This document shows positions 43,372 to 55,614 of a DNA stretch of 64,000 nt, piece by piece; position 1 is the stretch's first letter; each line of letters opens with the position of its first letter. Under the pieces are notes generated by a model that saw only the letters and a program-made list of their open reading frames with translations, did no database searches and was not told the DNA's origin. This DNA comes from Phytobacter ursingii (GTDB taxonomy: Bacteria; Pseudomonadota; Gammaproteobacteria; Enterobacterales; Enterobacteriaceae). The translations under genes were made by a program, and so were the position numbers. The stretch is from positions 317,352-381,351 of the forward strand of contig CABDWT010000003.1 of assembly GCA_901456055.1 (NCBI GenBank), written 5' to 3'.

Positions 43372-44301
43372 TCACCCCTGCTTAGCCAGGAAATCGTCAA
43401 TTTCTTTGCGCCACGGAACAGACGGTTGCGCGCCTTTGCGGGTGACAGCAATGGCCGCCGCCGCATGAGCAAAACGAATAGCCTCATCCAGCGCGAGGTT
43501 TTCCAGCAATGCGGTCATCAAAGCGCCATTAAACGTATCACCGGCTGCAATAGTATCAATGGCTTTCACTTTAAAGCCCGGCACGCGACGACCGTCGCCT
43601 TTCACGCTCGCCCAGACGCCACGGCTTCCCAGCGTAATGATGACCGTATCAATACCTTTAGCATGTAGCGCCTGGGCCGCGCGCGCCGCATCCTCATCGC
43701 TGGCAACATTAATACCCGTCAGTTTTTCGGCTTCGGTTTCATTAGGTGTGATGATATCCACCAGCGCCAGCAGTTCATCAGAAAGCTCACGCGCCGGGGC
43801 GGGGTTGAGCGCCACAATAGTCTGGTTTTCATGGGCGATACGCGCTGCTGCCAGTACGCTTTCTACCGGAGATTCAAGCTGCATCAACAGGGCAGACGCC
43901 TGGGCAATACGCTCACGCTGTGCATCAACAAGTGCCGGAGAGAGCGCCGCGTTAGCCCCCGCATGAATACCGATGACATTCTCACCTTCGCCATTAACAA
44001 AAATCAGCGCCACGCCGGTCGACTCATTAGCGATCACGCTAACGGGCGCCACATCGATATTGTCGCTAATCAGTTGCTGGCGGACACGTTCACCGGTGTC
44101 GTCATCACCCGTACAGGCAATAAAGGCAATATCCGCACCACTGCGTCCGGCAGCCACCGCCTGGTTTGCGCCTTTACCGCCAAATGCAATCTGATATTGC
44201 GTGCCGGTAACGGTCTCTCCGGGGGTTGGAAACGAGTCAAGGTTAAGAATGTGATCGGCATTAATACTACCGAGGACAACAAGTTTGCCTGTGGTTTTCA
44301 T
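43372..44301 (-). CDS. rbsK: Ribokinase
   Basis: Phosphorylates ribose to ribose 5-phosphate with ATP. It is 309 aa from the ATG at 44301; an ATG five codons upstream is in frame but gives a non-standard N-terminus. PfkB signature 1 is AFGGKGANQAVAAGRSGA, and signature 2 contains DTIAAGDTFNGA with the catalytic Asp. It is separated from rbsB by a hairpin that probably lowers its expression. Confidence 0.97.
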   Translation of the reverse strand: MKTTGKLVVLGSINADHILNLDSFPTPGETVTGTQYQIAFGGKGANQAVAAGRSGADIAFIACTGDDDTGERVRQQLISDNIDVAPVSVIANESTGVALIFVNGEGENVIGIHAGANAALSPALVDAQRERIAQASALLMQLESPVESVLAAARIAHENQTIVALNPAPARELSDELLALVDIITPNETEAEKLTGINVASDEDAARAAQALHAKGIDTVIITLGSRGVWASVKGDGRRVPGFKVKAIDTIAAGDTFNGALMTALLENLALDEAIRFAHAAAAIAVTRKGAQPSVPWRKEIDDFLAKQG

Positions 44302-44322
44302 AATGAGCTTGTCCATTAAAAT

Positions 44323-44346
44323 GCGCCACCCGCCAGCGGGTGGCGC
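44323..44346 (-). terminator. Attenuator hairpin between rbsB and rbsK
   Basis: Perfect stem gcgccacccgc / gcgggtggcgc followed on the minus strand by ATTTTAAT. A second stem (caggctatc / gatagcctg) lies at 44375-44400. It allows high rbsB and lower rbsK/rbsR output. In E. coli the sRNA RbsZ derives from this 3' region; whether it exists here cannot be told. Confidence 0.7.
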
Positions 44347-44405
44347 GAGCTCTGCTTTTCTTGATGCTTTTTTCAGGCTATCCCGGTGAGATAGCCTGAC
44401 GATTT

Positions 44406-45296
44406 TTATTGTTTGATAACCAGTTTCAGGTCTACCGGGATCTTCGCGTGGACTTTTTCACCTTTCAGCACCTCTGCTGCGGTGTCTACGCCTTTCGCGC
44501 CAATCATTTCCGGAAGCTGAGCAATCGTCGCCGCCATTTTGCCGTCATTCACGGCTTTTACGCCATCAGGCGTACCGTCAAACCCAACAACCATCACATC
44601 GGTTTTACCGGCAGTTTGCAGCGCGCGCATCGCGCCCAGCGCCATTTCATCGTTCTGTGCAAATACTGCCTGGACATCCGGATGCGCCGTCAGCAGGTTC
44701 TGCATTACGTTCAGGCCTTTTGTACGATCAAAGTCAGCCGGCTGGCTCGCCAGGACATTAAATTTGTGGGCTGCAACAGCTTGCTGGAAGCCTTCGCCAC
44801 GCTCACGGGCGGCAGAAGTACCGGCAATACCCTGCAGTTCGATAACCTTCGCACCTTCACCTGCTTTCTTGGCAATGTAGTCGCCAGCAATTTTACCGCC
44901 CAGCACGTTATCAGAAGCGATATGGCTTACCACTTCGCCTTTTGCAGCAGCGCGGTCAAGGGTGATAACCGGAATGTTTGCCTGATTCGCCATCTTCACG
45001 GCGTTACCTACAGCGTCGGAATCAGTCGGGTTGATGAGCAACAGTTTGGTGCCGCGTACCGTTAAATCCTGCACGTTAGCCAACTCTTTTGCCGGGTTAT
45101 TTTGGGAATCCAGCACAACCAGATCGTACCCCAGTTTGTCCGCTTCTTTCTGGGCGCCATCTTTAAGGCTGACGAAGAATGGGTTGTTGAGTGTGGAAAT
45201 AACCAATGCAATCGTGTCTTTCGCCATCGCGTTCGCGCTTACGGTGGCGCTCAGTGCAACAGCAGAAACCAGAGTGGCCAGTTTTTTCATGTTCAT
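44406..45296 (-). CDS. rbsB: Ribose periplasmic binding protein
   Basis: Captures ribose for the RbsAC transporter and for Trg chemotaxis. Length is 296 aa. Signal peptide [20 protein letters not shown] ends ANAMA before [10 protein letters not shown]. The type I PBP fold contains [18 protein letters not shown] and GFDGTPDG ligand loops. Near-identical to E. coli RbsB. Confidence 0.98.
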   Translation of the reverse strand: MNMKKLATLVSAVALSATVSANAMAKDTIALVISTLNNPFFVSLKDGAQKEADKLGYDLVVLDSQNNPAKELANVQDLTVRGTKLLLINPTDSDAVGNAVKMANQANIPVITLDRAAAKGEVVSHIASDNVLGGKIAGDYIAKKAGEGAKVIELQGIAGTSAARERGEGFQQAVAAHKFNVLASQPADFDRTKGLNVMQNLLTAHPDVQAVFAQNDEMALGAMRALQTAGKTDVMVVGFDGTPDGVKAVNDGKMAATIAQLPEMIGAKGVDTAAEVLKGEKVHAKIPVDLKLVIKQ

Positions 45297-45322
45297 ATCA
45301 TGATGTCCTGTAGTGTAGGTAA

Positions 45323-46288
45323 TTACTGTTTTTTGTTGTCTACCAGCACCGCCAGCAGAATCACCACTGCTTTAACGATCATCTGGTAATAGGAGGAAAC
45401 GCTTAACAAATTCAATCCATTATTCAGGAAGCCGAGAATTAATGCGCCGATCAATGTCCCAACGATACGCCCTTTACCGCCTGCCAGACTGGTACCGCCC
45501 AACACCACCGCGGCAATAGCGTCCAGCTCATAGCCAGTACCTGCCGTTGGTTGCCCTGAGGAGAGACGTGCAACTTCAATAATGCCCGCCAGCGATGCCA
45601 AAAGCCCACACAAAGAGTAGACAATCACTTTGACTTTATCGACGCTGATACCCGACAAGCGTGTTGCTGCTTCATTTCCCCCAAGCGCATAGATATAGCG
45701 GCCCAGGCGAGTGTGATGCAGTAAATACCAGGTGGCGATAAAGACAATCGCCATGATCCATACCGGCGTCGGGATCCCCAGCGGACGACCAATACCGAAC
45801 CAGCCAAAGACATCTGCATTGTCCGTAAAGCCGGTATTGATTGGACTCCCGTTGGTGTAAACCAGCGTCACACCGCGCAGTAACAGCATCATGACCAGGG
45901 TTGCGATAAACGCCTGTACTCGCCCTTTCGCCACGATAGTCCCGGTTACTGCGCCAATCGCTGCGCCCAGCGCCAGAGCGGCGGCGACAGCCACCAGCGC
46001 ATTCACTTCCATACCGACGAGCGACGCGGCAACCGCACCGGTCAACGCAAGCAGAGAACCGACGGACAGATCGATCCCGGAAGTTAAAATGACCAGCGTC
46101 ATGCCAACCGCCATAATGGCGTTAACCGAGGTCTGCTGCAGGATATTCAGCATGTTATTGACGGTAAAAAAGTTCGGACTCATGGTCGACACAATGGCAA
46201 TCAACACCAGCAAAGCGATCAGCGATTTTTGTTCCATCAACCACGCTTTGGTGAAATAGCGGCGACCAGAAACAGCCTGGGTAGTCAT
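45323..46288 (-). CDS. rbsC: Ribose ABC transporter permease
   Basis: Inner-membrane subunit of 321 aa with about 10 hydrophobic segments. It has the family signature region [21 protein letters not shown] near the C-terminus, which contacts RbsA. It lies between rbsA (5 bp) and rbsB (26 bp). Confidence 0.98.
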   Translation of the reverse strand: MTTQAVSGRRYFTKAWLMEQKSLIALLVLIAIVSTMSPNFFTVNNMLNILQQTSVNAIMAVGMTLVILTSGIDLSVGSLLALTGAVAASLVGMEVNALVAVAAALALGAAIGAVTGTIVAKGRVQAFIATLVMMLLLRGVTLVYTNGSPINTGFTDNADVFGWFGIGRPLGIPTPVWIMAIVFIATWYLLHHTRLGRYIYALGGNEAATRLSGISVDKVKVIVYSLCGLLASLAGIIEVARLSSGQPTAGTGYELDAIAAVVLGGTSLAGGKGRIVGTLIGALILGFLNNGLNLLSVSSYYQMIVKAVVILLAVLVDNKKQ

Positions 46289-46293
46289 CTTTT

Positions 46294-47799
46294 TTACTCC
46301 TGATTCACACGATTAAGCTTGCCCACTGCGGCAGCCATCAATACTTCCTGAGTGGCCTGCTCGCGCGTGAATTCACCGCCGAGATGCCCTTCATGCATCA
46401 CCATGATGCGATCGCTCATGCCTAAGACTTCCGGCATCTCCGATGACACCAGAATGATACTCAGGCCGTCGGCCTTAAACTGGTTAATAAGCTGATAAAT
46501 CTCTTTTTTCGCCCCGACGTCAACACCGCGCGTCGGCTCATCGAGGATCAGCACTTTCGGGCGCGTCATCAAACCGCGCGCGATAGCCACTTTCTGCTGG
46601 TTGCCACCGGAAAGCAGGCCAATAGCCTGTTCCATTGACGGCGTTTTGACATTGAACAGACGAATGAAATCACTCACCGCCTGCTGCTCTTCTTTATGTT
46701 TTAAATTTCCACCCGGACGGCTGAAATAACCCAGCGCCGTCAGCGACATATTCTCTTTAACCGACATGCCCAGTACTAAACCATCGCGCTTACGATCTTC
46801 GGAGATGTAGACGATACCGTTCGCCAGACCATCCTGCGGTGAACGGGTCACAACCTCATGGCCATCCAGCGTGACGCTCCCACTGGTGCGCGGCAGCGCG
46901 CCATAAAGGACTTTCATCAGTTCAGTGCGTCCGGCGCCCATCAGGCCCGCCACACCCAGAATCTCCCCTTTACGCAGGGTAAAGCTGACATTGTTCACGC
47001 CCGGGCCGCATAAGTTATCGACTTTCAGGCGGATATCACCCGGTGCTTTATCGAGGCGCGGGTACTGTTCTTCCAGTTTGCGCCCGACCATCATTTCGAT
47101 AAGCGTATCTTCGGTCAGCGTTGCCACTTCACGCTCGGCGATAAACTGGCCGTCACGGAACACCGTTACGTCGTCGCAAATCTCGAAGATCTCTTTCATA
47201 CGATGAGAGATATAGACGATCCCGCGCCCCTGCGCTTTCAGCTCGCGAATAACGCGGAACAGGGATTCCGTTTCGGTATCAGTCAGGGCGTCGGTCGGTT
47301 CATCCATAATGATGACCTGCGACTCATAGCTCAGGACCTTCGCAATCTCCACCATCTGTTGATCGCCAATGGAAAGTTCCCCCACCAGCTTGTCGCTTTT
47401 AAAGCGGAGATTCAGTTTAAGCAGCAGCTTATCGGCTTCGGCATACATCTTTTTCCAGTCGATTTTGCCAAAGCGGTTAACGAATTCACGGCCGATAAAG
47501 ATGTTCTCGGCAATAGTGAGCTGCGGGATAAGGTTGAGTTCCTGGTGAATAATGCCGATGCCGGCTTCTTGCGAGGATTTCGGTCCGGTAAAGGTGGTCT
47601 CTTTACCCAGCCACAGTAATGAACCGGCATCACGGGTATAGATCCCAGTCAGGACCTTCATCATCGTGGATTTACCTGCGCCATTTTCGCCTACCAGCGC
47701 CATTACGCGACCTGGATAAACATTTAACGCGGCGCCGGATAAGGCTTTAACGCCGGGGAACGCTTTATCGATCCCTTTGAGTTGCAGTAATGCGTCCAT
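46294..47799 (-). CDS. rbsA: Ribose ABC transporter ATPase
   Basis: Duplicated ABC ATPase of 501 aa from the ATG at 47799; the longer open frame reads back into rbsD. The first half has Walker [10 protein letters not shown] and signature LSIGDQQ. The second half has a degenerate P-loop (GLMGAGRTE) and signature LSGGNQQK with Walker [11 protein letters not shown]. It drives ribose import with RbsC. Confidence 0.98.
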   Translation of the reverse strand: MDALLQLKGIDKAFPGVKALSGAALNVYPGRVMALVGENGAGKSTMMKVLTGIYTRDAGSLLWLGKETTFTGPKSSQEAGIGIIHQELNLIPQLTIAENIFIGREFVNRFGKIDWKKMYAEADKLLLKLNLRFKSDKLVGELSIGDQQMVEIAKVLSYESQVIIMDEPTDALTDTETESLFRVIRELKAQGRGIVYISHRMKEIFEICDDVTVFRDGQFIAEREVATLTEDTLIEMMVGRKLEEQYPRLDKAPGDIRLKVDNLCGPGVNNVSFTLRKGEILGVAGLMGAGRTELMKVLYGALPRTSGSVTLDGHEVVTRSPQDGLANGIVYISEDRKRDGLVLGMSVKENMSLTALGYFSRPGGNLKHKEEQQAVSDFIRLFNVKTPSMEQAIGLLSGGNQQKVAIARGLMTRPKVLILDEPTRGVDVGAKKEIYQLINQFKADGLSIILVSSEMPEVLGMSDRIMVMHEGHLGGEFTREQATQEVLMAAAVGKLNRVNQE

Positions 47800-47806
47800 G
47801 ATGGCC

Positions 47807-48226
47807 TCAGAAGGTGACGCCAGCACAGAGAATAATATTCGCATACGGGGAACATTCCCCGCTGCGAATCACCGCCTGACTGTCCGCGGTGTGTTTTTTA
47901 AATTGTTCGTGTGAAACGTAACGAACTTCTATGGTATTCCCCTGGTGTTGCTGCAGCTGCTCAATATGTCTGAGCAACGTTTCGTGGAGCTGTGGATTCT
48001 GCTGTTCGATTTCCGACGCGAGGATAGCTGCTTCAACCTGCATCTCGGTGGTAACCACTTCCAGTACCTGCATAAAGGATGGAACCCCCTGGGTTAATGC
48101 CATATCAATACGCGCGGTACTTTTCGGCACAGGCAAGCCTGCATCACAAACCACCAGCGTATCGGTATGCCCAAGACGGGAGATGACCGACGAGATTTCA
48201 GCGTTGAGAACAGTACCTTTTTTCAT
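47807..48226 (-). CDS. rbsD: D-ribose pyranase
   Basis: Interconverts beta-pyranose and beta-furanose forms of ribose so that RbsK can act. It is 139 aa, with the conserved start [20 protein letters not shown] and catalytic His20. First gene of the rbs operon; rbsA follows after 7 bp. Confidence 0.97.
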   Translation of the reverse strand: MKKGTVLNAEISSVISRLGHTDTLVVCDAGLPVPKSTARIDMALTQGVPSFMQVLEVVTTEMQVEAAILASEIEQQNPQLHETLLRHIEQLQQHQGNTIEVRYVSHEQFKKHTADSQAVIRSGECSPYANIILCAGVTF

Positions 48227-48240
48227 TTTTATGCTCCATT

Positions 48241-48256
48241 AGCGAAACGTTTCGCT
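48241..48256. promoter_or_regulatory. RbsR operator of the rbs operon
   Basis: Perfect palindrome agcgaaacgtttcgct, a LacI/GalR-type site identical in core to the E. coli RbsR operator, 15 bp upstream of rbsD. A second core cgaaacgtttcg lies at 48322-48333, next to a CRP-like half-site tgtga (48310-48314). A two-operator arrangement is therefore possible. Confidence 0.85.
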
Positions 48257-48396
48257 GATCTCAGTGTAGATCTGAGAATGTTCAGAAAACCACCATGGCA
48301 TTACAGAAGTGTGATCGAAATCGAAACGTTTCGCGCGCGTTGCAGAAAGAAAACATAAGTTATCTTACTTAAATAAAATTGCGGGAGATAAATAGC

Positions 48397-48424
48397 AAAA
48401 ACCCCTCTAGATGAGGGGTTTTAA
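48397..48424. terminator. Terminator after kup
   Basis: Stem aacccctc / gaggggtt flanked by A and T runs, between the kup stop and the rbs promoter. It can work on both strands. Confidence 0.85.
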
Positions 48425-48430
48425 AAAGTA

Positions 48431-50299
48431 TTAAATTTCGACCTGCGTACCAAGCTCAATAACCCGGTTGGGGGGGATTTCAAACTGGTCCGGAGCACGC
48501 AGCGCATTGCGTTGTAATAGCAGGTATAGCTTGCCACGAAGCCGTAGATACCAGGGCCGTTTACCCACAATCAGCGACTCATGAGACATAAAGAAGGATG
48601 TCTCCATCATGCGGCAACTCAGCCCTTCAAGGCCGCAGCGGTGGAACACCTCTTCCACATTTGGCGTTTCGCGCCAGCCGTAGCTGGCCACCACGCGCCA
48701 GAACGTCGGCGAGAGTTGCTCAATCTGCACGCGACGCACGTTATGCACATAAGGTGCATCTTCTGTACGCAGCGTCAGCAGGATCACGCGTTCATGCAGC
48801 ACCTTGTTATGTTTCAGGTTATGCAACATAGCAAACGGAATGACATTCAACGCGCGGGACATATATACCGCAGTACCCGGGACTCGAACCGGCGGGGATT
48901 TTTCCAGTGAGGCAATCATCGCCTCCAGTGAGTTGCCATGCTCATGCATGCGGCGCAACAGGCGGAAACGTTCACTCTTCCATGTGGTCATCACGATGAA
49001 CATAACCAGACCTAAACTCAACGGTAACCAGCCGCCAGACAGCAACTTATCAAGGTTTGCCGAGAAAAGCGGCACATCGATACACAGGAACATCGTAAGC
49101 AACAGACCCACAACCATTTTATTCCAGTGCCAGTTCTTGCGCGCCACGGTCATAGAAAGAATCGACGTCAGCACCATCGTACCGGTCACCGCAATACCAT
49201 ACGCCGCCGCCAGGTTACTGGAGTGTTCAAAACTGACTATCACGATAACGACCGCGAAGTAGAGCAGCCAGTTAATAAAGGGAATGTAAATCTGGCCGGA
49301 TTCCATCTCTGAGGTATGGATAATGCGCATTGGCGAGAGATAGCCCAGACGCACGGCCTGACGCGTCAGAGAGAACACGCCCGAGATGACCGCCTGAGAC
49401 GCAATGACCGTCGCCAGCGTCGCGATGATCAACATCGGAATCAGTGCCCACTCAGGCGCCAGCAGGAAGAACGGGTTTTTGATGGCTTCCGGGGTTTTCA
49501 GCAGCAACGCCCCCTGACCAAAATAATTCAGCGCCAGAGATGGCAATACCACGATAAACCACGCAAGGCGAATAGGCAGCTTACCGAAATGGCCCATATC
49601 CGCATATAACGCCTCTACCCCGGTGATAGAAAGCACCACCGCGCCCAGCGCAACAAACGAGACGGCTTTGTATTTAAGGAAGAAATTAACCGCCCACGCC
49701 GGATTAAGCGCCTGTAGCACCTCAGGATTGCTGATAATACCGCGCGCGCCCAGCACCGCCAGAATCAAAAACCAGGCCAGCATAATGGGAGCGAAAAGTT
49801 TCCCCACCAGCCCTGTGCCGTGCTTTTGGATCATGAACAGCAGCGTGAGCACCAGAATGGAAAGCGGAACAATCCACGTATCCAGCGATGGTGCGACGAT
49901 TTCCAGCCCCTCTATCGCCGACATCACGGAGATGGCGGGCGTAATAACGACTTCACCATAGAAGAAGCTGCCGCCAATAAGTCCCATGATAACAAGCGCT
50001 GAGGTCATTCTGGCGGAGGTATTTCGTCCAGCCAGCGACATCAACGTTAAGATCCCACCTTCACCCGCGTTATCTGCACGCATGACGAAAGTAAGGTATT
50101 TAACCGAGACGACCAGTATCAGCAGCCAGAAGATGAGCGACAAAAAGCCGAAGACGGCGTCGCGTTCAACCCCAAAACCAAATTGACCTGACAAACATTC
50201 ACGAAGTGTATAAAGCGGGCTGGTGCCAATATCACCGTAGACAACCCCAATAGCCGCGAGTGTTATCGCGGGCAACGATTGCTTATTATCAGTGCTCAT
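48431..50299 (-). CDS. kup: Kup low-affinity potassium transporter
   Basis: K+ (and Cs+) uptake system of the KUP/HAK family, 622 aa as in E. coli. The N-terminal signature [20 protein letters not shown] is followed by 12 membrane segments. A cytoplasmic C-terminal domain covers about 440-622. Transcribed divergently from ravA, with a 220 bp spacer. Confidence 0.98.
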   Translation of the reverse strand: MSTDNKQSLPAITLAAIGVVYGDIGTSPLYTLRECLSGQFGFGVERDAVFGFLSLIFWLLILVVSVKYLTFVMRADNAGEGGILTLMSLAGRNTSARMTSALVIMGLIGGSFFYGEVVITPAISVMSAIEGLEIVAPSLDTWIVPLSILVLTLLFMIQKHGTGLVGKLFAPIMLAWFLILAVLGARGIISNPEVLQALNPAWAVNFFLKYKAVSFVALGAVVLSITGVEALYADMGHFGKLPIRLAWFIVVLPSLALNYFGQGALLLKTPEAIKNPFFLLAPEWALIPMLIIATLATVIASQAVISGVFSLTRQAVRLGYLSPMRIIHTSEMESGQIYIPFINWLLYFAVVIVIVSFEHSSNLAAAYGIAVTGTMVLTSILSMTVARKNWHWNKMVVGLLLTMFLCIDVPLFSANLDKLLSGGWLPLSLGLVMFIVMTTWKSERFRLLRRMHEHGNSLEAMIASLEKSPPVRVPGTAVYMSRALNVIPFAMLHNLKHNKVLHERVILLTLRTEDAPYVHNVRRVQIEQLSPTFWRVVASYGWRETPNVEEVFHRCGLEGLSCRMMETSFFMSHESLIVGKRPWYLRLRGKLYLLLQRNALRAPDQFEIPPNRVIELGTQVEI

Positions 50300-50521
50300 A
50301 GACTAATCTTTTGTTTGAATGACAAATGTGTGCTTAGTCCCTTGGCCCACAAAAAGCGCACAGTATGCACGATTATTTACGAAATCGTACCCCCTAATTG
50401 CGACCGTATTAACCTGGCGCAAAGAAAATGATGCTGTTGTTCAGTCTATTACAAGCCTTTATCGAAACGTCTATACTCGCAGTTGCAAGCCGGAATCGCG
50501 GCGAAAGGATGCAAATCAATT

Positions 50522-52018
50522 ATGGCTCACTCACATTTATTAGCAGAAAGAATTTCCCGCCTGAGCAGCGCGCTGGAAAAAGGTCTTTTTGAGCGTAGCC
50601 ACGCTATTCGCCTGTGCCTGCTGGCCGCGTTAAGTGGTGAAAGCGTCTTCCTGCTCGGTCCACCGGGCATCGCCAAAAGCCTGATCGCCCGCCGCCTGAA
50701 ATTCGCCTTTAAAAATGCCCGCGCTTTTGAATACCTGATGACCCGCTTCTCCACCCCCGAGGAGGTGTTCGGTCCTCTTTCGATTCAGGCGCTGAAAGAT
50801 GAAGGGCGTTATGAACGCTTAACGCACGGCTACCTTCCGGAAGCGGAGATTGTGTTTCTGGACGAAATCTGGAAAGCCGGACCGGCGATCCTGAATACGT
50901 TATTGACTGCCATTAACGAACGTCGCTTTCGCAACGGCGCGCTGGAAGAGAAAATCCCCATGCGTTTACTGGTGGCGGCGTCTAACGAACTGCCCGAGGC
51001 TGACAGCAGCCTCGAAGCACTTTATGACCGCATGTTGATTCGCCTGTGGCTCGATAAAGTGCAGGAGAAGAGTAATTTCCGCTCGATGCTCATCAGCCAG
51101 CAGGATGAAAGCGATAACCCGGTTCCGGCTGACCTGCAAATCAGTGATGAGGAGTATGCGCGCTGGCAGCAGGAAATTGTGCAGGTGAAATTGCCCGACG
51201 CCGTTTTTGATCTGATTTTCATGCTACGCCAGCAGCTTGATAACCTACCCACTGCGCCTTATGTCTCTGACCGGCGCTGGAAAAAGGCCATTCGCTTGCT
51301 ACAAGCCAGCGCCTTTTTCAGCGGACGCGATGCGGTTGCCCCAGTGGATTTGATCTTGCTGAAAGACTGCCTGTGGCATGACGCTGAAAGTATGCGCCTG
51401 ATGCAAAATCAGCTGGAAATATTGATGACCGGGCACGCGTGGCAGCAGCAACCTATGCTGACGCAATTGGGCGCTATCGCACAGCGCAACATTCAGATCC
51501 AGCAGCAGCAAAGTGACAAAACCGCTCTTAAAGTTTCGCGTCAGGGCGGCATGTTCAGCCGTCGTCCACATTACGATCTGCCGGAAGAGCTGCAAGAAAG
51601 CACACTGACATTGTTGCTCCAGCAGCCTTTAAAATTGCATGACTTGCAGGTCAATCATGTGACTATCGAACGCGCCGCACTGGCCCAGTGGCTGGTTAAA
51701 GGGGGCGAGATCCGTGGCAAACTTAACGGTATTGGTTTCGCACAGATCCTTAACCTCGAAGTTGACCCCAGCCTGCATCTGTTGATCCGCGATATCAGCT
51801 TGCAGGGTTCCCGTCTTGCTTTACCGGGTGGAACAGCAACCCAGGTGCCGGAAGAAATAAAGCAGCAACTGGCCGCGCTGGACACGCTCTGGCACCAGCA
51901 GCACACCCGTTTTAGCGAACAGCAAAAATGTCTGTTCATCCCCGCCGACTGGTTAGGGCGCATTGAAGCCAGCCTGCAGGACGTCCGCGCGCAGATACAA
52001 CAGGCGCTTCAATGCTGA
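50522..52018 (+). CDS. ravA: RavA, MoxR-family AAA+ ATPase
   Basis: ATPase of 498 aa that forms a cage with the lysine decarboxylase LdcI and, with ViaA, acts on respiratory complexes and aminoglycoside sensitivity. Walker A GPPGIAKS, Walker [10 protein letters not shown] and sensor 1 AASNELPE are present. The ATG at 50522 matches E. coli; the longer frame starts upstream without support. Its end overlaps viaA by 7 bp. Confidence 0.97.
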   Translation: MAHSHLLAERISRLSSALEKGLFERSHAIRLCLLAALSGESVFLLGPPGIAKSLIARRLKFAFKNARAFEYLMTRFSTPEEVFGPLSIQALKDEGRYERLTHGYLPEAEIVFLDEIWKAGPAILNTLLTAINERRFRNGALEEKIPMRLLVAASNELPEADSSLEALYDRMLIRLWLDKVQEKSNFRSMLISQQDESDNPVPADLQISDEEYARWQQEIVQVKLPDAVFDLIFMLRQQLDNLPTAPYVSDRRWKKAIRLLQASAFFSGRDAVAPVDLILLKDCLWHDAESMRLMQNQLEILMTGHAWQQQPMLTQLGAIAQRNIQIQQQQSDKTALKVSRQGGMFSRRPHYDLPEELQESTLTLLLQQPLKLHDLQVNHVTIERAALAQWLVKGGEIRGKLNGIGFAQILNLEVDPSLHLLIRDISLQGSRLALPGGTATQVPEEIKQQLAALDTLWHQQHTRFSEQQKCLFIPADWLGRIEASLQDVRAQIQQALQC

Positions 52019-53463
52019 CGCTGGATGCGTTGAATGCCCTGCTGGCCATCAGTGAGGAGACGATAGTTGAAGAGCTTATCGTCGCCTTACTGGCCTCCCC
52101 CCAGTTGGCTGTTTTCTTCGAGAAATTCCCCAAACTCCGGCACGTCATAACCGAAGATGTGCCGCGCTGGCGCGAAGCGCTGAAAAATCACCTCAAAGAG
52201 GCGCAGGTACCGCCAGAACTGACCGAAGAAGTGCTCTGCTATCAGCAAAGCCAGTTGCTTTCCACATCACAGTTCATCGTCCAGTTGCCGCAAATTCTGA
52301 CGCTTCTGGATAAGCTTCGCTCGCCTTTCGCCGCTCAGGCAAACGCAATGGTGAAGGACAACCCGACCTTTACTCCAGCGCTACAGACGCTTTTCTTACA
52401 GCGCTGGCGGCTGAGTCTGGTGGTGCAGACAACCGCATTTAACCAGCAGTTGCTGGAAGGAGAGCGTGAGCAATTACTCAGTGAAGTACAGGAACGCATG
52501 ACGCTAAGCGGTCAGCTTGAACCGATACTGATTGAAAACGAAAATGCCGCCGGGCGGTTATGGGATATGAGCGCCGGGCAAATCAAGCGCGGCGACTACC
52601 AGCTCATCGTGAAATATGGCGACTTCCTGACGGAACAGCCGGAACTCAGGCAACTGGCAGAACAACTTGGACGTTCCCGCGAAGCAAAATCTGTTCCGCG
52701 CAAAGATGCGCCAATGGAAACCTTCCGTATGCTGGTGCGCGAACCTTCCACCGTACCGGAGCAGGTTGACGGGCTGCACCAAAGTGACGACATCCTGCGT
52801 CTGTTGCCGCCTGAACTGGCGACGCTGGGCATTACCGAACTGGAGTATGAGTTCTACCGTCGGCTGGTTGAAAAACAGCTCCTGACCTACCGCCTTCACG
52901 GTGATGCCTGGCGGGAAAGAGTCGTTGAGCGTCCGGTGATTCATCAGGATTTCGATGAACAGCCGCGTGGGCCGTTCATCGTTTGTGTAGACACATCCGG
53001 TTCGATGGGCGGGTTCAATGAACAGTGCGCAAAAGCCTTTTGCCTGGCGCTGATGCGCGTGGCGCTGGCAGACAAACGACGCTGCTATATTATGCTGTTT
53101 TCCAGCGAGGTCGTGCGCTACGAACTGACCTGCCAGCAGGGACTGGAACACGCGATCCGCTTTCTGAGTCAACGCTTTCGCGGCGGCACGGACTTAGCGA
53201 GCTGTTTTCGCGCCATTATTGAACGTATGCAGGGTGGAGAGTGGTATGACGCCGACGCGGTGGTTATCTCTGACTTTATCGCCCAGCGTCTGCCGGACGA
53301 TGTGATTGGCAAGGTCAAGGAACTGCAGGCCGTGCACCAGCACCGTTTTCATGCGGTGGCGATGTCAGCACACGGAAAACCCGGCATCATGCGTATCTTC
53401 GATCATATCTGGCGCTTTGATACCGGGATGCGTAGCCGTCTGCTCAGACGCTGGCGTCGCTAA
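52012..53463 (+). CDS. viaA: ViaA, von Willebrand A domain partner of RavA
   Basis: Protein of 483 aa that stimulates RavA ATPase. The N-terminal helical domain is followed by a C-terminal VWA domain (about 320-480) with the MIDAS motif DTSGSMGG and the supporting GGTDL. Co-translated with ravA. Convergent with asnA, whose stop codon abuts the viaA stop. Confidence 0.97.
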   Translation: MLTLDALNALLAISEETIVEELIVALLASPQLAVFFEKFPKLRHVITEDVPRWREALKNHLKEAQVPPELTEEVLCYQQSQLLSTSQFIVQLPQILTLLDKLRSPFAAQANAMVKDNPTFTPALQTLFLQRWRLSLVVQTTAFNQQLLEGEREQLLSEVQERMTLSGQLEPILIENENAAGRLWDMSAGQIKRGDYQLIVKYGDFLTEQPELRQLAEQLGRSREAKSVPRKDAPMETFRMLVREPSTVPEQVDGLHQSDDILRLLPPELATLGITELEYEFYRRLVEKQLLTYRLHGDAWRERVVERPVIHQDFDEQPRGPFIVCVDTSGSMGGFNEQCAKAFCLALMRVALADKRRCYIMLFSSEVVRYELTCQQGLEHAIRFLSQRFRGGTDLASCFRAIIERMQGGEWYDADAVVISDFIAQRLPDDVIGKVKELQAVHQHRFHAVAMSAHGKPGIMRIFDHIWRFDTGMRSRLLRRWRR

Positions 53464-54456
53464 TTACAGTAACGCGTCGACGGTATCACGAACCTGTGCA
53501 GGCCATACGCCACACTGAACCTGTCCGATGTGGGGCTGTTGCAGCAGCAGCATCGTCAAACGAGACTGCCCAATACCGCCACCGATAGTTTGCGGCATAT
53601 CGCCCCGCAACAACGCCTGGTGCCAGTCGAGACGCAGACGATCTTCATCGTCGGTGATGTTAAGCTGGCGTTTCAGCGCGTCAGCATCAACGCGGATCCC
53701 CATAGAAGAGAGCTCAAGCGCATCTTCCAGTACCGGGTTCCACACCAGAATATCGCCGTTCAGACCGCGCACCCCCTTCTCACCAGGTGTACTCCAGTCA
53801 TCGTAATCCGGGGCCCGTACATCGTGGCGCTGACCATTGCTAAGCTTCCCGCCAATGCCCATCAGAAATACGGCGCCCAGATCTTTGGCTATTGCGCGTT
53901 CGCGCCCTTTTGCATCCAGTCCCGGATAGCGGCTCAGCAGCTCTTCACTGTGCACGAAGTGGATCTGCTCAGGCAGGAAAGGGGTCAGGCCAAACTCTTT
54001 GCTCACCGCCGCTTCGGTTGCTTTGATCCCGGCATAGATGGCTTCAACCGTTGATCTCAGCGTGCCGGTGTGGCGTTCGCCTTCACCCAGTACGCGTTCC
54101 CAGTCCCATTGATCAACATAAACAGAATGGATGGGAGAGAGACGATCTTCATCCGGTCGCAGGGCTTTCATGTGCGTGTACAGCCCTTCACCCGCGCTGA
54201 AATCATGTTGCCCCAGCGTTTGACGTTTCCATTTAGCCAGGGAGTGGACCACTTCAAACTGCGCATCCGGCAGGTTTTTGACTTTTACCTGTACCGCTTT
54301 TTCACAGCCCGACAGGTTATCCTGAGTCCCATCTCCTACGCGGCTTAGAATGGGTGCCTGAACTTCAATTAGCCCCAGTTTTTCTTCCAGCTGACGGGAA
54401 AAATGCGACTTCACGAATACGATCTGACGTTGTTTGCTGATGTAAGCGGATTTCAT
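53464..54456 (-). CDS. asnA: Aspartate-ammonia ligase (asparagine synthetase A)
   Basis: Ammonia-dependent asparagine synthetase of 330 aa related to class II aminoacyl-tRNA synthetases. Recognisable blocks are [29 protein letters not shown] and [15 protein letters not shown] (motif 3 type). It is divergent from its regulator asnC, which activates it when asparagine is scarce. Confidence 0.98.
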   Translation of the reverse strand: MKSAYISKQRQIVFVKSHFSRQLEEKLGLIEVQAPILSRVGDGTQDNLSGCEKAVQVKVKNLPDAQFEVVHSLAKWKRQTLGQHDFSAGEGLYTHMKALRPDEDRLSPIHSVYVDQWDWERVLGEGERHTGTLRSTVEAIYAGIKATEAAVSKEFGLTPFLPEQIHFVHSEELLSRYPGLDAKGRERAIAKDLGAVFLMGIGGKLSNGQRHDVRAPDYDDWSTPGEKGVRGLNGDILVWNPVLEDALELSSMGIRVDADALKRQLNITDDEDRLRLDWHQALLRGDMPQTIGGGIGQSRLTMLLLQQPHIGQVQCGVWPAQVRDTVDALL

Positions 54457-54606
54457 CTTCTAACTCCTTTGCTCTGTTGCAAACGATTAAGCAACAAAGC
54501 CTATCCTTTATTCAATAATCAACAATAAAAAAGGCCTCATGGGTTTTGATTCGTCATAATTAACCGCTAAAATAATAAGAATGTTTATTTATCATAAGAA
54601 AAACCT

Positions 54607-55065
54607 ATGGAAAATTATCAGATCGACAATCTGGACCGCGGCATCCTTGACGCCTTAATGGCGAATGCGCGCACCGCTTACGCAGAGCTCGCCAAGCAAT
54701 TCGGTGTAAGCCCAGGTACGATTCATGTGCGCGTAGAGAAAATGAAGCAGGCGGGGATTATTACCGGCGCGCGAATTGACGTCAGCCCCAAACAATTAGG
54801 TTATGACGTCTGCTGTTTTATCGGCATTATCCTCAAAAGCGCCAAAGATTACCCTTCTGCGCTGGCCCGGCTGGAAAGTCTGGAAGAGGTCACCGAGGCG
54901 TACTACACCACCGGTCACTACAGCATCTTTATTAAGGTGATGTGTCGCTCGATCGACGCACTGCAGCAGGTGCTTATCAACAAGATCCAAACAATTGATG
55001 AAATCCAGTCCACTGAAACGCTGATCTCTTTGCAAAACCCCATCATGCGTACGATCCGCCCGTAA
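54607..55065 (+). CDS. asnC: AsnC, Lrp-family regulator of asnA
   Basis: Lrp/AsnC regulator of 152 aa with an N-terminal helix-turn-helix (AELAKQFGVSPGTIHVRVEKMKQ) and a C-terminal RAM ligand domain that senses asparagine. The 150 bp spacer to asnA is AT-rich and must carry both promoters. Confidence 0.97.
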   Translation: MENYQIDNLDRGILDALMANARTAYAELAKQFGVSPGTIHVRVEKMKQAGIITGARIDVSPKQLGYDVCCFIGIILKSAKDYPSALARLESLEEVTEAYYTTGHYSIFIKVMCRSIDALQQVLINKIQTIDEIQSTETLISLQNPIMRTIRP

Positions 55066-55097
55066 CAGGGCGTTTTCCCCCACCGTTAATACCCATA

Positions 55098-55106
55098 TTG
55101 TCCACA
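55098..55106. promoter_or_regulatory. DnaA box in the mioC promoter region
   Basis: ttgtccaca differs by one base from the DnaA box ttatccaca and lies 58 bp upstream of mioC. The E. coli mioC promoter has a DnaA box at this place. Confidence 0.5.
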
Positions 55107-55164
55107 GGTAGATCCCAGTCCATTCACAGCGTACAATACGCAGCTCATAACCGGAGTGGACTTA

Positions 55165-55614
55165 ATGGCAGATATTACGCTTATTAGTGGCAGCACCCTG
55201 GGTGGCGCAGAATATGTAGCAGAACACCTGGCGGAAAAACTGCAAGATGCAGGCTTTACAACCGAAACCCTGCACGGCCCGTTACTGGAAGATCTGCCGC
55301 GGGAAGGAACCTGGCTGGTGGTGAGTTCTACTCATGGCGCAGGCGATTTGCCGGACAACATCCAGCCATTTTATGACGATCTTAATGAACAAAAGCCTGA
55401 CCTTTCCGCCGTACGTTTCGGCGCGATTGGTATAGGTAGCCGCGAATACGACACGTTCTGCGGTGCAATTGAAAAACTCGAGGTTTCACTCAAGGCCTGT
55501 GGGGCAAAACAGATAGGTGAAACCGAGAAGATCAACATCCTTGAACATGACATTCCTGAAGATCCGGCTGAAATTTGGCTGGGATCCTGGATTATTTTAC
55601 TCAAGAACGATTAA
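55165..55614 (+). CDS. mioC: MioC, flavodoxin-like protein
   Basis: FMN-binding protein of 149 aa, needed for biotin synthase activity in vitro. The FMN phosphate loop SGSTLGGAE (about 8-16) and SSTHGAGDLPDN match the family. I chose the ATG at 55165 as in E. coli; one codon further upstream ATG (55156) is less favoured. Transcription runs toward oriC. Confidence 0.96.
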   Translation: MADITLISGSTLGGAEYVAEHLAEKLQDAGFTTETLHGPLLEDLPREGTWLVVSSTHGAGDLPDNIQPFYDDLNEQKPDLSAVRFGAIGIGSREYDTFCGAIEKLEVSLKACGAKQIGETEKINILEHDIPEDPAEIWLGSWIILLKND

